Source: Neofusicoccum parvum | Taxonomy: Eukaryota > Ascomycota > Dothideomycetes > Botryosphaeriales > Botryosphaeriaceae | Reading direction: 5' to 3' | DNA: 64,000 nt | Assembly (NCBI GenBank): GCA_020912385.1 | Contig: CP087206.1 | Coordinates: forward strand, 3,410,001-3,474,000 | Shown here: positions 35,174 to 48,619 of the stretch, one piece after another | Layout: every line of letters starts with the position of its first letter | Numbering within the stretch: the first letter of the stretch is position 1 | Program-made: the position numbers and the translations under genes | Notes under the pieces: generated by a model | Databases searched by the model: none | What the model was told of the DNA's origin: nothing | What the model saw: only the letters and a program-made list of their open reading frames with translations

Positions 35174-38089
35174 TCAGAACACCCACGTGAAGGATTCCAG
35201 CACTTCAAATGACGTCGAGCACCTGCAAGCTGGTCAGCAATCCGCGTATCGCATGCAGAAGTAGCAGGAGTATTGAGCTTACCGAATGTCCGCAGACGAG
35301 GAGCCGATGAAGACCTCAAAGCGGCCCTCCTCAGCAATGTACGCCTCCAGCGATGTGTCGTAGTACCCAACCGAGTACTTGTCGAACGCCAATTCCACGC
35401 TCTTTGTCTCGCCGGGCTGCAGGAAAACCTTGCCGAACGCCTGGAGTTCCTTCTCCGGGCGCGGCAGCCTCGACTTGACGTCCTTGACGTAACCCTGTAC
35501 AATCTCGGCCGCCGCGAAGCCGCCGGTATTCGTGACCGGCACGTTGACTTTGACGGCTCCGTCCTCGGCGAGCGTGCGGTCGCTGATCGTTGCTTCGCCG
35601 TACTCGAACGTTGTGTACGTGAGGCCGTGACCGAAGGGGAACAGCGGCTCGATGCCGCAACGGTCGTAGTGCCGGTATCCGATGAAGATACCCTCGCCGT
35701 AGACGACCTTTGCGTTCTCGCCGGGCCAGTTGTGGTATGCGGGGTTATCCGACAACCGCTTCGGGAATGTTGTGGGAAGCTTGCCTCCAGGGCTCTGGCG
35801 ACCCAAAAGCACGTCCGCCAGCGCGTTGCCCGCCTCCTGGCCTTGGTACCACGCCTGGAGAATAGCAGGTGCCTTGTCAGCCCAAGGCATCGTGACCGGC
35901 GTTCCAGACTGGTTGACCACGATTGTATTTGGATTTGCTGCCAGGACGGCTTCGACCAGGCGGTCCTGGCTTCCATTCTTGGGCAGATCCATCGTCTGGC
36001 GGTCGTAGCCTTCTGACTCCCACTCTGCGTCCAAACCAACGAAGACGACTGCAGCGTCGGCTTCTTTCGCAGCATCTACTGCCTCTTGGAGCAAGTTGAC
36101 GCGGGGTTCCTCTTCGTAGCCAATTCGGCAGCCACCATACACATGTGTCGGCTTTCCGGGGGTGATCTTCCATGCCGGGCGGACCTCGTTGGTGCTCTCC
36201 ACCAGAATCTGGACTGGCTTTCCTTCTTCCAGGTACACAGACTTCAGGACATCTTCAGATGCATCAAACATGGCCTCGCCCTCCTCGATCCAATCCCAGT
36301 TGTCAATGAAAAGTTCTCCATCCAAGAAGAACTTACCTGGGCCGACGCTGGAGAAGCTGAACGTGTGAGTTCCCGACGTCTTCGGGGTGATGGTCGTCTT
36401 CACCCTGAAAGAGTATGCAGGAAGTACTGCCTTTGGCGCAGAGTCCCAGAGAAAAAGATCAGTGGTTGCCTTATGCTGCACCGATGCCGGCGCACCCTCG
36501 AAGCGATCATGATAGTAGTATTCAAGCGTGACGCCTTGCTGTCCATCCGCTGTTGTGCAGAATGGAGATGCAAGCGGGAGCCATTTTGCCGTGTCGCAAC
36601 CCTGGGAGTATAGGAGCTCTCCATCAAAGTGGTTTGCGAGTCCCTCGAATGGAGTGGTCGTGTAGTAAGGGTTGAGACTTGCACTGCCGCCGCCTCCCGC
36701 GATTGCCCTCTTCGCGTTGGGTCCAATAACAGCAATCTTCTTCGCCGACGTGATGGGAAGCAACCCTCGCTCATTCTTCAGCAAAGTCAGGCCCTCGGCA
36801 CCCGCCTGACGGATAACTTGTCTGATTTCTGGGTTGTCATTCGCACGCTCTTCTGGCTCCGGTGTATCGTTAAAACCCTTTGTCCTCTGGACGAGGTAAA
36901 GGACATCCCCAGCAGCCCGTTCGACATCTTCCGCAGAAAGTTCTCCTTTTTCAACCGCGCGAATTGCTCGCTCCCCGCGCCACTTGGTCGGGCCGGGCAT
37001 TTCCAAGGCACAACCAGCCGCAATAGGCTCAGCGACGCCATTAGTGCCCGTCCAATCCGACATGACGAGGCTGCCAGAGTTAGCAACTCTCCGGACCTGA
37101 ATTGTACGGATGCAAATTGTCTTGGGTTCACTTACCCGTCGTACTTCCATTCATCGCGAAGGATTTTCTTCATGGTGTGTTCATACATGTCGGCGTGAAC
37201 CCCATTGATCAGATTGTACGAGCTCATCAGAGCCCATGGCGATGCCTCCCGGATAGCAATCTCGAACGGTTTGAGATACAGCTCTCTCAGAGGCCTTTCA
37301 GCAATGATCGAGTCAATGGTCATGCGCAGCGTTTCCTGCTCATTTCCAGCGAAGTGCTTGATGGTCGCCGCAACCTTTTTGCTCTGAAGTCCACGGATGT
37401 ACGCAGCGGCGAGTTTACCCGTCAGGAAAGGGTCCTCGGAGAAGGATTCAAAGTTGCGACCTCCAAGTGGCGATCGGTGCAAGCACACCGTGGGAGCTAG
37501 CAGGACATCAGCGCCTCGGGCTTTGGTCTCGTCGCCGAGGTGCTTTCCCACTTCTTCCATCAGGTCGAGGTTCCAGGTGGCCGCAAGAGAGATACCGCAC
37601 GGAAACAAAGCAGCCTAAGAGGATCGTCAGCCAGGCGGTTAGTCGGGGGCTTTCTTACTCACCGGCGTGCCATTCTTGAACCATTGTCCTCTAGCACCGT
37701 TCGGGCCATCAGTGGTTTTGATGGAAGGAATGCCTCGATGAGGCAGAGCAACAGTACGCCAGAAGTCAGATCCTGCCAACAAGGAGACCTTAACACGACA
37801 AGAGTCAGTTTAATGCAAAAAAAAAAAAAAACACTATTTTTAGAGTACAATTTCTGCTTACCTGCTCCTTGAGCGGCAACTTCGCAGCTAAGTCCCGAGC
37901 AACCCTGTCGGGCTGACCGACACCGTTGACCTTGAGACTTGAACTCTCGTGAAACTCGGAGTCATGCCCTGCTGCATGCTGCGGGAGAGACGATGGGATA
38001 TCCGCAGCCTCCTGTGGGGCCAGCCTCAACGAGGCGGAGCCACCGAGAGTCGTATCAGTAGGACGTGGCAATACCACGGTATCGGCCAT
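35174..38089 (-). CDS. Glycoside hydrolase family 3 beta-glucosidase with PA14 domain
   Basis: Five exons on the minus strand: 38089-37862, 37788-37663, 37614-37136, 37070-35283, 35222-35174; 889 aa, all phases close. The enzyme should release terminal beta-D-glucose from cellobiose or related glucosides. The GH3 N-terminal domain contains TTDGPNGARG, KHFAGNEQE, the family MSSYN motif and the nucleophile Asp at about 283 in LVMSDW. The C-terminal GH3 domain has LLKNERGLLP and EGYDRQTMDLP with the probable acid/base Glu. A PA14 insertion occupies about 455-600 (VTLEYYYHDRFEGAP ... FFLDGELFIDNWD), as in Kluyveromyces BglI. A fibronectin-III-like end follows, closing FTWVF. There is no signal peptide, so a cytosolic enzyme is likely. 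The last exon encodes only 16 residues. Intron 1 carries a 15-nt T-run before its acceptor. Confidence 0.93.
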
Positions 38090-41000
38090 GTTGGCAAAAG
38101 GGTGGGCAAAGCAAGAACAGAAGATGCGATGAAAAGCACGGAGGCGTCAGACGCCGTAGGAAAGAGCGTAGGAGCACAGGCAGATGGGGGGAGATGCGGT
38201 GGCTTTTGAAAGGAAGGTCACGCTGGTCGTCCTATTTAAGTATTCCATGACATTCAAAAAACGGCCAAGCGCGGACCGCACGGGGATTGCTCCATACAGC
38301 ATAAGCCGAAAGGCGTTAAGACGTGCGTTGTACCTGGGCCATGTATCCTGCGTCTCGATAATGAGCACTATGGCGAAGAGAGCATCAGAGCCGGCGATTA
38401 GCCGGCTTTTTGCCTCAAAGCAGAGTGTTTAGGCAGTCTGGTTTGCTTAATTTAGTCGTCGTCTGAGCGAGCTCGAGGGTTCGGAGTATCTGTTGCTGTG
38501 CGAGGGGTACTCGAAATGAACTTGGACGGCGAAAACAGCAGCTGGTAATTGGAGCTGCAGATTTAACCTCGAGAATCCTGATGGTTTTCCCGTATGGTAG
38601 CCGAGGCGGCCGCGGACGGTCTGCGGATGCGGCGATGCATCATATCGTAAGATGGAACGCACGAAAGGCACTCCAACCAGACAATGCGGCGATGCCGGAC
38701 CGATGCCACAGGCTGCGGAGGGCTGTGTTCCGGGCCCGAGTAAGCTAAGAGCGCCAATACGGCACGGCCGTTGTGCAGGCTCTCGGAGCCGCGCGCCAGT
38801 GAGCGAATTGTTGGTGGAACAAAGGGAGTGGGCGAGTCGTGTGCGTGGAGATGAGGCTGGCACGACGGCCCTAAATGCCGACGCCACGTGCAGCACGACC
38901 GCCGCCCACTTCTCCCATGTGCTACACGCTGGCTACGCTTCACGAGTTTCACGTAGAAACCCGAGACAGTCGGATTTTTCCATTCATCCACGACCCCGCA
39001 TGCAACAGCGTTTCGGATTCCCGTCGAGGCACGTGACTGCTTACATCCTGAGCTATTGATTCGCCCGAGCCCATTGCCATACACGGCATCTCAGCCTAAC
39101 CACATCCATGCCTAGTCGCTCGTGCTTCTGCGGCTGCCGGTCCGAAGAAAGCGGTTCTTTGGAGGCAGAGACGGGCGAATAGCGTGACGCACGCCGTCAA
39201 GCGACATCTTGGCTGACGACGGAACCATTGTCTCAAGAAGGCCTTCGGCATACGGAGCATTTCAAACAGACATGCATCGATGAGTACCAGCTCCTCTAGC
39301 CTTGGCTTACATCCAGACTCCGGAGATCGCTGCGTGAAGTGCGGAGAGGATTGACATATTCCATGGTGTGAACGTAGTTGATTATAGAGGAGATTGGACA
39401 ACCTCATCACACGCGGAATCGCTTTGCTTATGGGGCATAGAATGAAATGGTTGTCAAGTTCGGCAATTTGGACAGCGCTATGACTAGCTCAGCAGTATGA
39501 ATACTAGTTACCCAGCTGATAACCTCTTGACGAGTCTCATTCTCCCCTAATTCTTAGTCGACTCCAGGAATTTATGATCTTCCGGCAACGATGTCAAATC
39601 AAATGATGCCACACACATAATCTGTGCGCGATCTTTCCAGAAGGTAGCGTGAGAAGAGTCTTAAAGTCGAGTGCGTGAAGCTGAGGTAGGCTGGGTTGCA
39701 ATGAACACTGATCCGTGTCCAGGATGATCTGTCACAAACATAGCGCTCTGCAAGTAAGACGGAAGGAACGAATGTCGGGAAGGTCCAGACATACTCCGAT
39801 TGGTCGGACGAATTCAATTGGGGGGTCGCATATCCGTCGTGGGGTCGTAATAGTTGCTCGACGCGGCAATGATAGTGTAAAAATCGGTTAGATCATTTTC
39901 GACGCAGCGTCCATGGTCCTTGAACGCTTCGCTGAAAAGTAAAGGATTCGGAGCTAAGCCCTTGTGAGAAAAGATCCAACAGATCGAGCCCAGGATATAT
40001 CCATGACTACCCATACAGCAAACGAAGAAAAGTAAGACGGAGCACGAGACTTTGTTGATGGTGAAACTTCGCGAATGTAAACCGCAGTATCTTGTCTCTT
40101 GTTGCGCACTGGCATACGCAAGTATCCGTAGCAGACTGTGGTGAGAGGATGTCTCAACGCAAAGTCTAAGTGCTTCCAGCAACCATCAGAATGACGGATA
40201 TCCAGTGGCGAGGCTGGAGAGCGTGAAACTTCCAACGCATTTTCCCCGCGCCGCCTGTTATTGAGTGGGCGAAGCGAAGCTGGTGTTGGACAGCATTGCA
40301 GACGTGCATGAATATCTGACTCAGATGTGATAGCGGTCCGTTTTTGGGCCTACCAGACTAGATGGTCAGCAGACTAATTTGCGGTATTTCCCCCCTCACT
40401 AGCCATCTAGCCACAGGATATTCGCCACGTCTCCTGCAAGTGGGTGACAGAGTCAGAGGGAGTTCATATGTTTGGAACGGGCAGCGAAATTCCCCCTTCG
40501 CTATACCGTCATTTGCAGCGGAAGTTGCGGATCGGCCTTGAGTACACTGTCCTCATCCCATCGGCCGCTATTCGGGCTTCGCAGGCTAGGTTTCCTGTGC
40601 TTCCGAACCCGAATAAAAAAAGGCCGTTTCGCCGCTGTCTAGCACGTTGAAACAAAGCCTGGGCCGTGGAGCTTATCGATTCCGTGGGGTTGCGTGGCCA
40701 ATCGTAGAATTTTCAATGGTAAGCAGAACGAGCAGAAATTCACATGAAGATCAACATCATGCGATGCTGATTCCACAAGGAGGTATTGAGGAAAATTGGA
40801 ATTCATAGGCACGGGATGTCGTGTGAGGGGGAAAAAAGCGAAAAGAAAAAAAAGGGTCGGCGGGTCTCTTCCTGGGGGAACACGGATCTGAGAGCCCCTC
40901 TTGATTCACAAGAAGAAGCACAATTCTCATATCATCGCGCCGACTCGAACATGTTCCTGGTTCAGCTGGGCTGGATTGAATTCCTTGCAGAACGTTGACC

Positions 41001-43105
41001 GTGTTGTTGTTGAGGAAAATAACGCGGGCTGTGCTTGACATGCCAAGACCTGAGGCTCGCACGTGCGAAATGCATGTCGTTGGCCTCCTGATATCGCACA
41101 TGGTTGTTGGTGGCGACAACAGGAGCGATCCAAAAGTAGCTGTCCATACACGCCGAGAACGATGCGCGTCGCTCGATGCAAGCAATCCTCGGCATGGGGG
41201 CGTCACCGCTCCATTTCGGATACGTAACCGTAAGAACTAGTCTCAGTCCCTGGCGAGATTGTTGCTTGGCTGCGTTCGCACTGCTGTCGCAGGCATGCTG
41301 CTCTGTGGTGGAAGAAAGGCAGCGGCGCGATGGTCCGGGCGCAATCGCCGTTCGTTTGCCTAAAATGCCACGCGTATGGTTCTCCTGAGCCTCCTGGGAG
41401 CTGGGATTCAGTGTACGTAAGGGAGTGCGGGTTCCACGGTTCTCCAGAGGTCCGGTAAACCTGATGAGGTGAAGAGGGCTGGCCTAAATCCTTCAGACCC
41501 TGATTCGCAGCATACGGACCGGCCTCCGCCACCGCCTTCATTTCCGTGTCGGGCAGACATGGAGATCTCGCGTGGCGGCAACAGATACTGACAATCCATT
41601 CCGGAGACACATGGCATGATGCGAGAGAATCGACGAGGCGAGGAGCGAATGCGGAGACGAAACCGCAGGTCGCGTCGGGCGCCCTGGAAAATCTCTCATC
41701 CGAAGGTGCGAATCGGCTCGTCTGGAATATTACTTCACACCGATCATCTCCTGGAAAGTGCGGGCTGCGGTCGTCTGATGGAGTGGCAGTTCTGCAAAGA
41801 TGCGCACACGCCTCACAGCGCTGGCGGAGGCGGACGAGGCGCAGGGACGAGCGTGCCACAGCAGACGCAGTGCGACCACGCAGCGGACGCGGTGTAACGG
41901 ATCCGCATTTGCGATTAGATAATGGCGGCTGGATGGTGTGAGTTGGAGGGCGGGAGCTGGGCGCTGGCTGGCTGCGGGCGCGAGGCCGGCCGGGGCCACC
42001 GAACGAAGGTCGCGACGTCACTCGACCGGCGCCAGCGGAGCCAGGGCGGCTGCTGCTGGCAACTGCGCGGGCAGGCGGGCACGTGTGTGCAGACAGAGTG
42101 CGGAGAGACTTCGGGACGGCGCGACGTGCGCGAGTAAGGCAGATCGAGGGTGAGATTGACGGCGCCGGGATGAGGGCGAAGGTCCAACGTCGGCGGGCGC
42201 GCTGGTCGTCAGGCCCGCCAGGGTCCCGGCCGCGGTGCTGTGCGGAATGTGGAGAGGGCCCCAGGGTCGCAGGCGGAGCTGGCACCTGGAGCGCAGCGCG
42301 GGCACGCGAGCAGCAGCACGCCGGTCTGCGCGCTGCTGAGCCGTCGTGCGGAGATATACGCGCAGCGCGAGCCTTACGTCAAGGCGTGAGTGTCGCGCGT
42401 CTCTTTGGGTTGAGTAAAAGAAGTGGTAACGGAAACGCAGCGCAGGGATGCGGACGCTGGCAGTCGGGCGAAGTCGGCCACTCACACGGCACTGATAAGA
42501 GAAAGCAGATCTACCCCAGCGCGGCGCGAGGTTTCATCGAATTAAGCCTTCGTTAATGCTTCAGCGACTGCTCGTTTGGGGCAGCAAGCGAATATCCAGT
42601 ACGTAAACTGCCCTAACTATGACCAAGCCCACGCCAAGCGGACGCCCTCGGTGACACAGGCGCAGACCGCATCGCTGACACTGCGCGCCCATTACCTCTA
42701 TCCATCGACACTACTTATCTATAAGCAACACCGCAGCCCGCGTCCGCCTGCGCGCCCGTCCGCCCGCCCAGCAGAGCCGCCGCCCAGCCGCGAGCCGCCG
42801 CAGCATCGAGCGCGCCGCCAGGCAAATGACAGAACGCACCATCCACTTTCTCATCTTCCTCTCCCACGGCCCTTGAGTCCCAGCCCCAGCGGCGCTCGAC
42901 ACCGCCTGCGCGATAAGCCGATCGTGCCCCAGCAGCCAAGCCGCACCCGATATCAAGCGTTATCAGACACGGCCTCCAGAGCTCGCAACGCGGCCCTTCT
43001 CACTGGTGCGCTGCTGCCCGCCCCAAAGTCCCCGACGGGCACTAACCACGGCATACCCGCAGGCTCCACGCTGCCCTTGGCTATCTCCGATACTGGCCGC
43101 ACGAT
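38090..43105. other. 5-kb divergent intergenic region
   Basis: Between the beta-glucosidase start (-) and the DAL81/TamA-type start (+). Reading frames are common because of GC-rich stretches (41.2-42.3 kb), but none has a domain or a convincing splice pattern. Four GATA-type sites (HGATAR) lie within the 620 bp before the right-hand gene, at 42493-42498, 42715-42720, 42911-42916 and 42960-42965. Confidence 0.45.
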
Positions 43106-45461
43106 ATGACGACCGCCGTAGCTCCCCAGCCCATCATGCCTCGTTCGGACCTCGTCCCTCTTGCTGCTGCCCGCCCCAAGCCCACCAAGCCCATGCCGGG
43201 CAAGGAGACCCTCTTCCCCCTCAAGCCGAACGCCCAGCCCGGCCAGCTCACGCCCGCCCAGCGCAACCGCCGCGAGAGGCCTTGCGACGCCTGCCGTCGC
43301 CGCAAGAGCCGCTGCGTCATCCACGAGGGCGCCCTGCTGTGCGTGCTGTGCGAGTTCCACAAGCAGGAGTGCACCTTCGTGCAGAGCCCGCTGCCGCGCA
43401 AGCGCAAGATAAACGTCGACGGGCAGAAGGAGGACGGTGCGAAGAAGAGGTATGCTGCAGCCATGATCCCGACACTAGCCCTGCCGCAGCTGGCTGACAC
43501 CGCGGCCCAGATCCGTCGAGCGGGAGCAGCAGCCGCCGAGCACCCAGCCGTCCCAGCAGCCCTCCCCCACCACCAAGTTCTCGCGCAGAGCGCCCCAGCT
43601 GCAGGACACCACCGGCCACCAGCTGCAGGAGACGCTCGGTCTGCAGCGCCGCCAGCACAGCCGCTACATCGGCCCCACCACGCCCTTCGACCCACTCCTC
43701 ATCGGCCTGACCCAGTTCGACACGCGCAACGAGAGCACCTTCGACCTGGGCGTGTTGCGGAAGGTCCACGACAATGAACATTTCATCATGCTGCCGGACG
43801 AGAACACCCAAGACTTTGAAAGCGAGATCGAGACGCTCAACGCCGTCGAGGCTGTGGTAGCACCGCATGGCTCCCACCTCATTGACATATATTTCCGCTC
43901 CGTGCACCCTAACTTCCCCATCATCCAGAAGACGTTGTTCATGCAGCGGCATCGCGATGCCGACCGCCAGATTTCTCCGCCCCTGCTCGCGGGCATCTAT
44001 ATGTTAGCATTGCAATGGTGGGCGTACGAGCCCAGGCTGGCGTCGTTGCCCAAGCCGGACGTCAGCAAGCTGGAGGCCATTGCTTCCCACTGGCTGCCCA
44101 AGGCCATGGAGCGGCCCAAGCTCTCGACGATCCAGGCCGGCTTGCTGCTGCTGCAGAGGCCAGACTCGGACTCGTGGAGTCTGACGACGCAGCTGGTCGC
44201 CATTGGTCAAGAGCTTGGCCTTCACCTCGACTGCTCCAACTGGTCAATCCCCCTGTGGGAAAAGGGACTACGTAAGCGGATTGCATGGGCGTTGTACATG
44301 CAGGATAAATGGAGTTCGTTGATCCACGGGCGGCCATCGCACATCTACAGTGCGGACTGGGCGGTGAAGCCGATTACTGACGAGGACTTTTACGAGGAGG
44401 GCGCCCACACGGGCGAGGTTCTCCGGGCGGGCAGCGAGGAGGAGGCTGCGGACGAGGAGCGTGGCGCATACGTGTTTGCGCAGATGATAACGCTGACAGC
44501 CATCATGGCCGAAGTCATGGACACATTCTATACCCAGACTGCAATCCAAGACTTCCAGAACGCCGGCAAGAACTCGACGCGGGTGATCCTCGATCGGGCG
44601 AAGCCGGTGCAAATCAAGCTCAAGGAGTGGTTTGCCAAACTGCCTGCGTCAACGCGGATCGACAGCCACAATGCTGGCCGCTCATCAAACACCGGTAATT
44701 GATGCCCCCTCCTTTCGTGACGTCTCACCCGTTAATCCCTCGCAGCCACCGGAGCCCTGCATCTGGCGTACTTTGCAACTGAGATCACGCTGCACCGACG
44801 CATCGTGCAGTCGCTCGACCCGGAGACGTCGGACTCGTACCTGCTCTTCATCTGCCGGTCAGCAGCCAAGACGCGCCTGATCAGCGCCATGGACTTTGTC
44901 AACCGCCTGACGCCCGCCCACCTGCAATCGTTCTGGTACTTCGCGTCCAAGATCAACTTCACCCTCATCGGCACCTTCGGCAGCCTGCTGTGGGCGACGG
45001 CGCCGGGGCGGGAGGAGGCCGACTTCTACAAGACGCGCCTGCGCGAGTACCGGTGGACGCTGAGCGTCAGCGCGACGCGCGCCCGCTGGCTCGAGTACGC
45101 GGTGCAGATGCTGGACGCCAGCCGCGAGATGCTGCGCGGCATGAAGGAGAAGCCGACCCTCGCCGAGACCATGGCCGCGCAGCAGCAGCACCAGCAGCAG
45201 CACCAGAGCCAGCTCATCGTCAGCGACAGCGGCGTCCCGACGATGAAGCCCGGCGGCGGCTCGCGGCAGGGGCTTCCCGTCCAGTACCTCCAGGGCGGCA
45301 GCAGCCAGCACTACGGCTCCGAGCCGTCCATCTCGTTCGAGGGCTACGGCGGCGACGACATGGACGATTACGACGGCAGCATCGGCGAGGGCGATTTCGA
45401 CGAGCATATGAGCGAGGGTAGCGACAGGGGTGGCCTGAAAACACCGGTCAGCGGGGCATGA
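43106..45461 (+). CDS. tamA: Zn2Cys6 transcriptional (co)activator of the DAL81/TamA type
   Basis: Three exons (43106-43449, 43511-44694, 44746-45461) give 747 aa. The zinc cluster has Cys at 60, 63, 70, 79, 82 and 89 (CX2CX6CX8CX2CX6C) in the context RPCDACRRRKSRC and CVLCEFHKQECTFVQSP, followed by a basic PRKRK. This is very close to the TamA/Dal81 signature. The fungal-specific middle domain follows: SHLIDIYFRSVHPNFPIIQ, HWLPKAMERPKLSTIQAGLL, GQELGLHLDCSNW, RKRIAWALYMQDKWSS. The C-terminus is Gln- and Asp/Gly-rich and ends DRGGLKTPVSGA. In Aspergillus and yeast, these factors co-activate nitrogen-catabolite genes; TamA works with the GATA factor AreA and partly without its own zinc cluster. 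I chose ATG 43106 because the frame is continuous into the zinc cluster; the alternative ATG is 10 codons downstream. Confidence 0.85.
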
Positions 45462-48400
45462 CAATGACTTGCTTCTCACCGTTGTCTCGGCTTGCGGACC
45501 GCGTAGCCTTGGCTGGGCGTCAGGGTTTGTATTTTGACGGTGGGTATATATTTCCCCAGCTCTTTCTTGTGTTGTCTATCCTGCTTTTGTTTAGCGGTGC
45601 TAGATTCTTTCGCTGTTTTTTTTTTTTGGTTGTCCGCGTCGGTTCCTCCTTCGGAGATGCGTTCATGATGGGATCATAATGAGGTAAATGCTCGGGATGG
45701 TATCTGATTGGTTTTCTTTTTCTTTGCTGTTCTTGCTCGGGTCATCGATTTCGTCAGGAACGGTTCCTGTCATTGAGGTCTTGTTGTTATGTACGTATGA
45801 CCAGCCTACGGGCTGCCGTCGATTCGTTTCTTGTCATTTTGTTTTTTAGTCTCGGAGAGACGAAGCGGCATATCGAGAAGGAGCGAAAGAAGAGGAAGAT
45901 GAGGCTGCTTGTTGCTGTTAGGCAACAGCGCCATCCATGGCTGGTTTGCGCTGGTTGGTTGGCTGGCTTTGATACCCGGTAGATAGGGTCTGCCTCGTAT
46001 AGGAGAGAAGAGGGAATGCAGGCTGCAGTCTTCTATGCGGTCGAAAGTAGCTCTTTCTGTAGCTGGCGAGGCAGACTTCCGCGACACGGTAGAGGAATAG
46101 TACCTAAGCTATGATAGCGTAAGTAGGAGCAGATTAGTATATAGCCAAGTAGGAAATGTGAGAAGAAAGCAGCAAGAAAGACGCTTCCGGAACGACAGCG
46201 TAGCAGTAAGGTTTAAGACGTGACGAAAGAGCAATGAGCAGCTGATGCCAAGTTTAAAATCGCTGATCAGTGGTGGTCGGCAGCCAAAGGGACCAAAGCA
46301 CGACAGAAGCACAATAGAGCAGCTGGATCACGTCACCTGCCTCCGAAGGGGAGGGGGCATAAGCTTTTTACGTCAACAACCGCAACGCAGCAACCACTCG
46401 CAAGGGACCTCGTCCGCGCTTATATGCGGGTTTCATCGCAACGCCTTCTGGCCTTGGCCGTTGACGTTACCCTTTTCCTCAAACTCACCTCGACGCCTGG
46501 ACCCGGCATGGCCCGTCCACCGCCGGGCCCCCTCTTCCCACGGGAACGAGCGCATGGATTGCCGCCGGGGACGATGCGTTATTGTCTCTGCCCTCCCGCC
46601 AGCAGAGCACCGATTCGCCATCCAACGCCATCGACCACGCGAAGCACGTGTTGCGTGGCGCCTCGACCTTCCCAACCGCGCCGACGCTACCCTACCCTAT
46701 CCGCGCAGTTTCGGTTAGTCATAACTGAAGGGCGACCGCGGCCCGGTTTGTCGACGGCGAGACAGCATTGGTCGGGGTCCGCTGCTCGTGGCGGATTGGA
46801 TTGGTTCGTCCGTCCGCCCCGTTCGCTCGTCGTCTGCCCGGGTCGGGGAGCCACGGGCTTCGCCTCGTGGCGTGCGAGGCTGCGCGCGGTTGGCTGGGTC
46901 CATTGGGAGGGCCCGCGCGGGAAAGGCGGGAGCCGGAGGGGCTTGCAGGTGGGTCGGGCGTGGCCGGTGGGCTCGTGTTGTTTCTGTTCGTCTGGAAAAG
47001 CGGAGAGGGGGATCCAAGGCAGTGTGAACTGTGCTTGACGCGTCGTTGCTTGCGTTGCTCGCGGTGGATTGCTGCGGAACCAATGGGCCAGGGTGTAACG
47101 CGTCTTGTGTAACGACGGGCTTTTTTCTTCAGGTGCATCTGGTGCTTGGCCGCTTGGGGATCTCTTCAAAGCAGGGGGACGGAGCCGAGTGAGAGCCGGC
47201 ACGATTGGGGAGGCAGGGAGGCGGAACTGCTGCGGTGTGGAGGGCGAGAGGTTGTTCTTTACAAGGTATGCGTTGACGGTGGTCGACTTGTCTATTACGA
47301 AAGAGGAAGGCTTCTGCGAGGGAGATGCTTCCCCGCCCGTCGAGCAGCCAAACGGGTGCTTAGGAGGATGAGACGCGAGTTAAAGCGCGGAAGGCGATCG
47401 AAGAGAAGCAAGGAAGGCGGGTAGAGATGAGGACATTAAGAGCATGGAGTTGCGATGGGACCACCAGGGTGCTTTTAGTTCGCTACTCATCGGATGGGTC
47501 CCAAGCAATGAGCACCAATAGCGCAAGACCTATAGGTACCAGAAGAACGAGCGGCATATCCCGGGACAAGCCTGAACTGTGAAGCCTAGCGACCAATTAG
47601 CGGCTGCAAAAGCAGTGAGTGGAGAATTTGCCTTTAAGAGCACAGGAGAAAGGTTTCAAAATTCGCTGCTGCGGAAATATCTAACTTCCTTCACCACAAC
47701 GACTGCAAAGATATCTCACTCCTTAGCCACAACCACGAGATACGAGGCGACTTCAGCCCTTCATCAACACCAAAGTGTCTAGAACAGTCTACCAAAATTT
47801 TATGACATTTCACCCGCGTTCACACAAATGCTTGAACTTCACCTCCACCATGTTGTTTGCGCATGATAGAGAGACAGCTGGCTGGCTCTGCGTCGTCTAC
47901 CTGCTTGATCTATCTTCGAATCCCCCACGCATCCATGGTTAAAAGAAGATAGCAACAATCCTACCAGCTTCTCTTCCTCAACCCAACCAAGTGCTAGCGA
48001 AGGAAAGAAGACATCAGTCAACAGCAAGTTCACACTGCCTTGCCTGTCTTTCTTGGTTGCATTGATTTTGACTTTCCGGTTCTCTCTGTCACCACTCTTT
48101 GTCAGAGATCCAGCAGCGGATACTACGACAACGATGACAATGACGATAACGACGATGCGCTCCAATTGAGAGCCGCGACGAATGGCAGCATGCGACAGCG
48201 CATCTGCTCTCCATCATCTACCAAACTTGCTGCTCACGAAGAGCCCAATTCACACAATCCTAGCGCGAACGTCTTCCCTGAGCCAACGACACAGACAGCA
48301 GGCAACAATAGATGCAAGTAATTTCTTGAATTCTTTCCACTACACACCCAGACATACTGTGCACCCCTTTCAGTCTACCGTCCCGTACTCGGTATACATA

Positions 48401-48619
48401 TGAACATCTACAACGCTCAGCTACCCCATCCCACCTCTCATACACACGACTCCAACCCCTCGCCGACTACACGCCCATCAACCGGAAAGGGAAAACGGAC
48501 CCGTAAAATTGAGAATCAACGCCACACGGAAACGCCCACAATGATGGAAAATCCCAAAGTTCTTCGAACCTTTTTCTACACAGCTCGATCTAACGCGCGC
48601 CAGAAACACACACACCCGT
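45462..48619. other. 3.2-kb convergent intergenic region
   Basis: Between the DAL81/TamA-type stop (+) and the ERV46 stop (-). The left part is T-rich 3' UTR-like sequence. The GC-rich stretch at 46.4-47.2 kb has overlapping open frames in several phases, but none is supportable. No RNA gene is recognised. Confidence 0.45.

Noticed and set aside
41203..42285. Long minus-strand reading frame of 360 codons
   Set aside because: Arg/Pro/Ser-rich composition caused by GC-rich DNA, open frames on the opposite strand too, no domain and no splice support.
46424..47202. Overlapping reading frames on both strands between the DAL81/TamA-type gene and ERV46
   Set aside because: Mutually overlapping in four or more frames in GC-rich DNA, with no recognisable motif.
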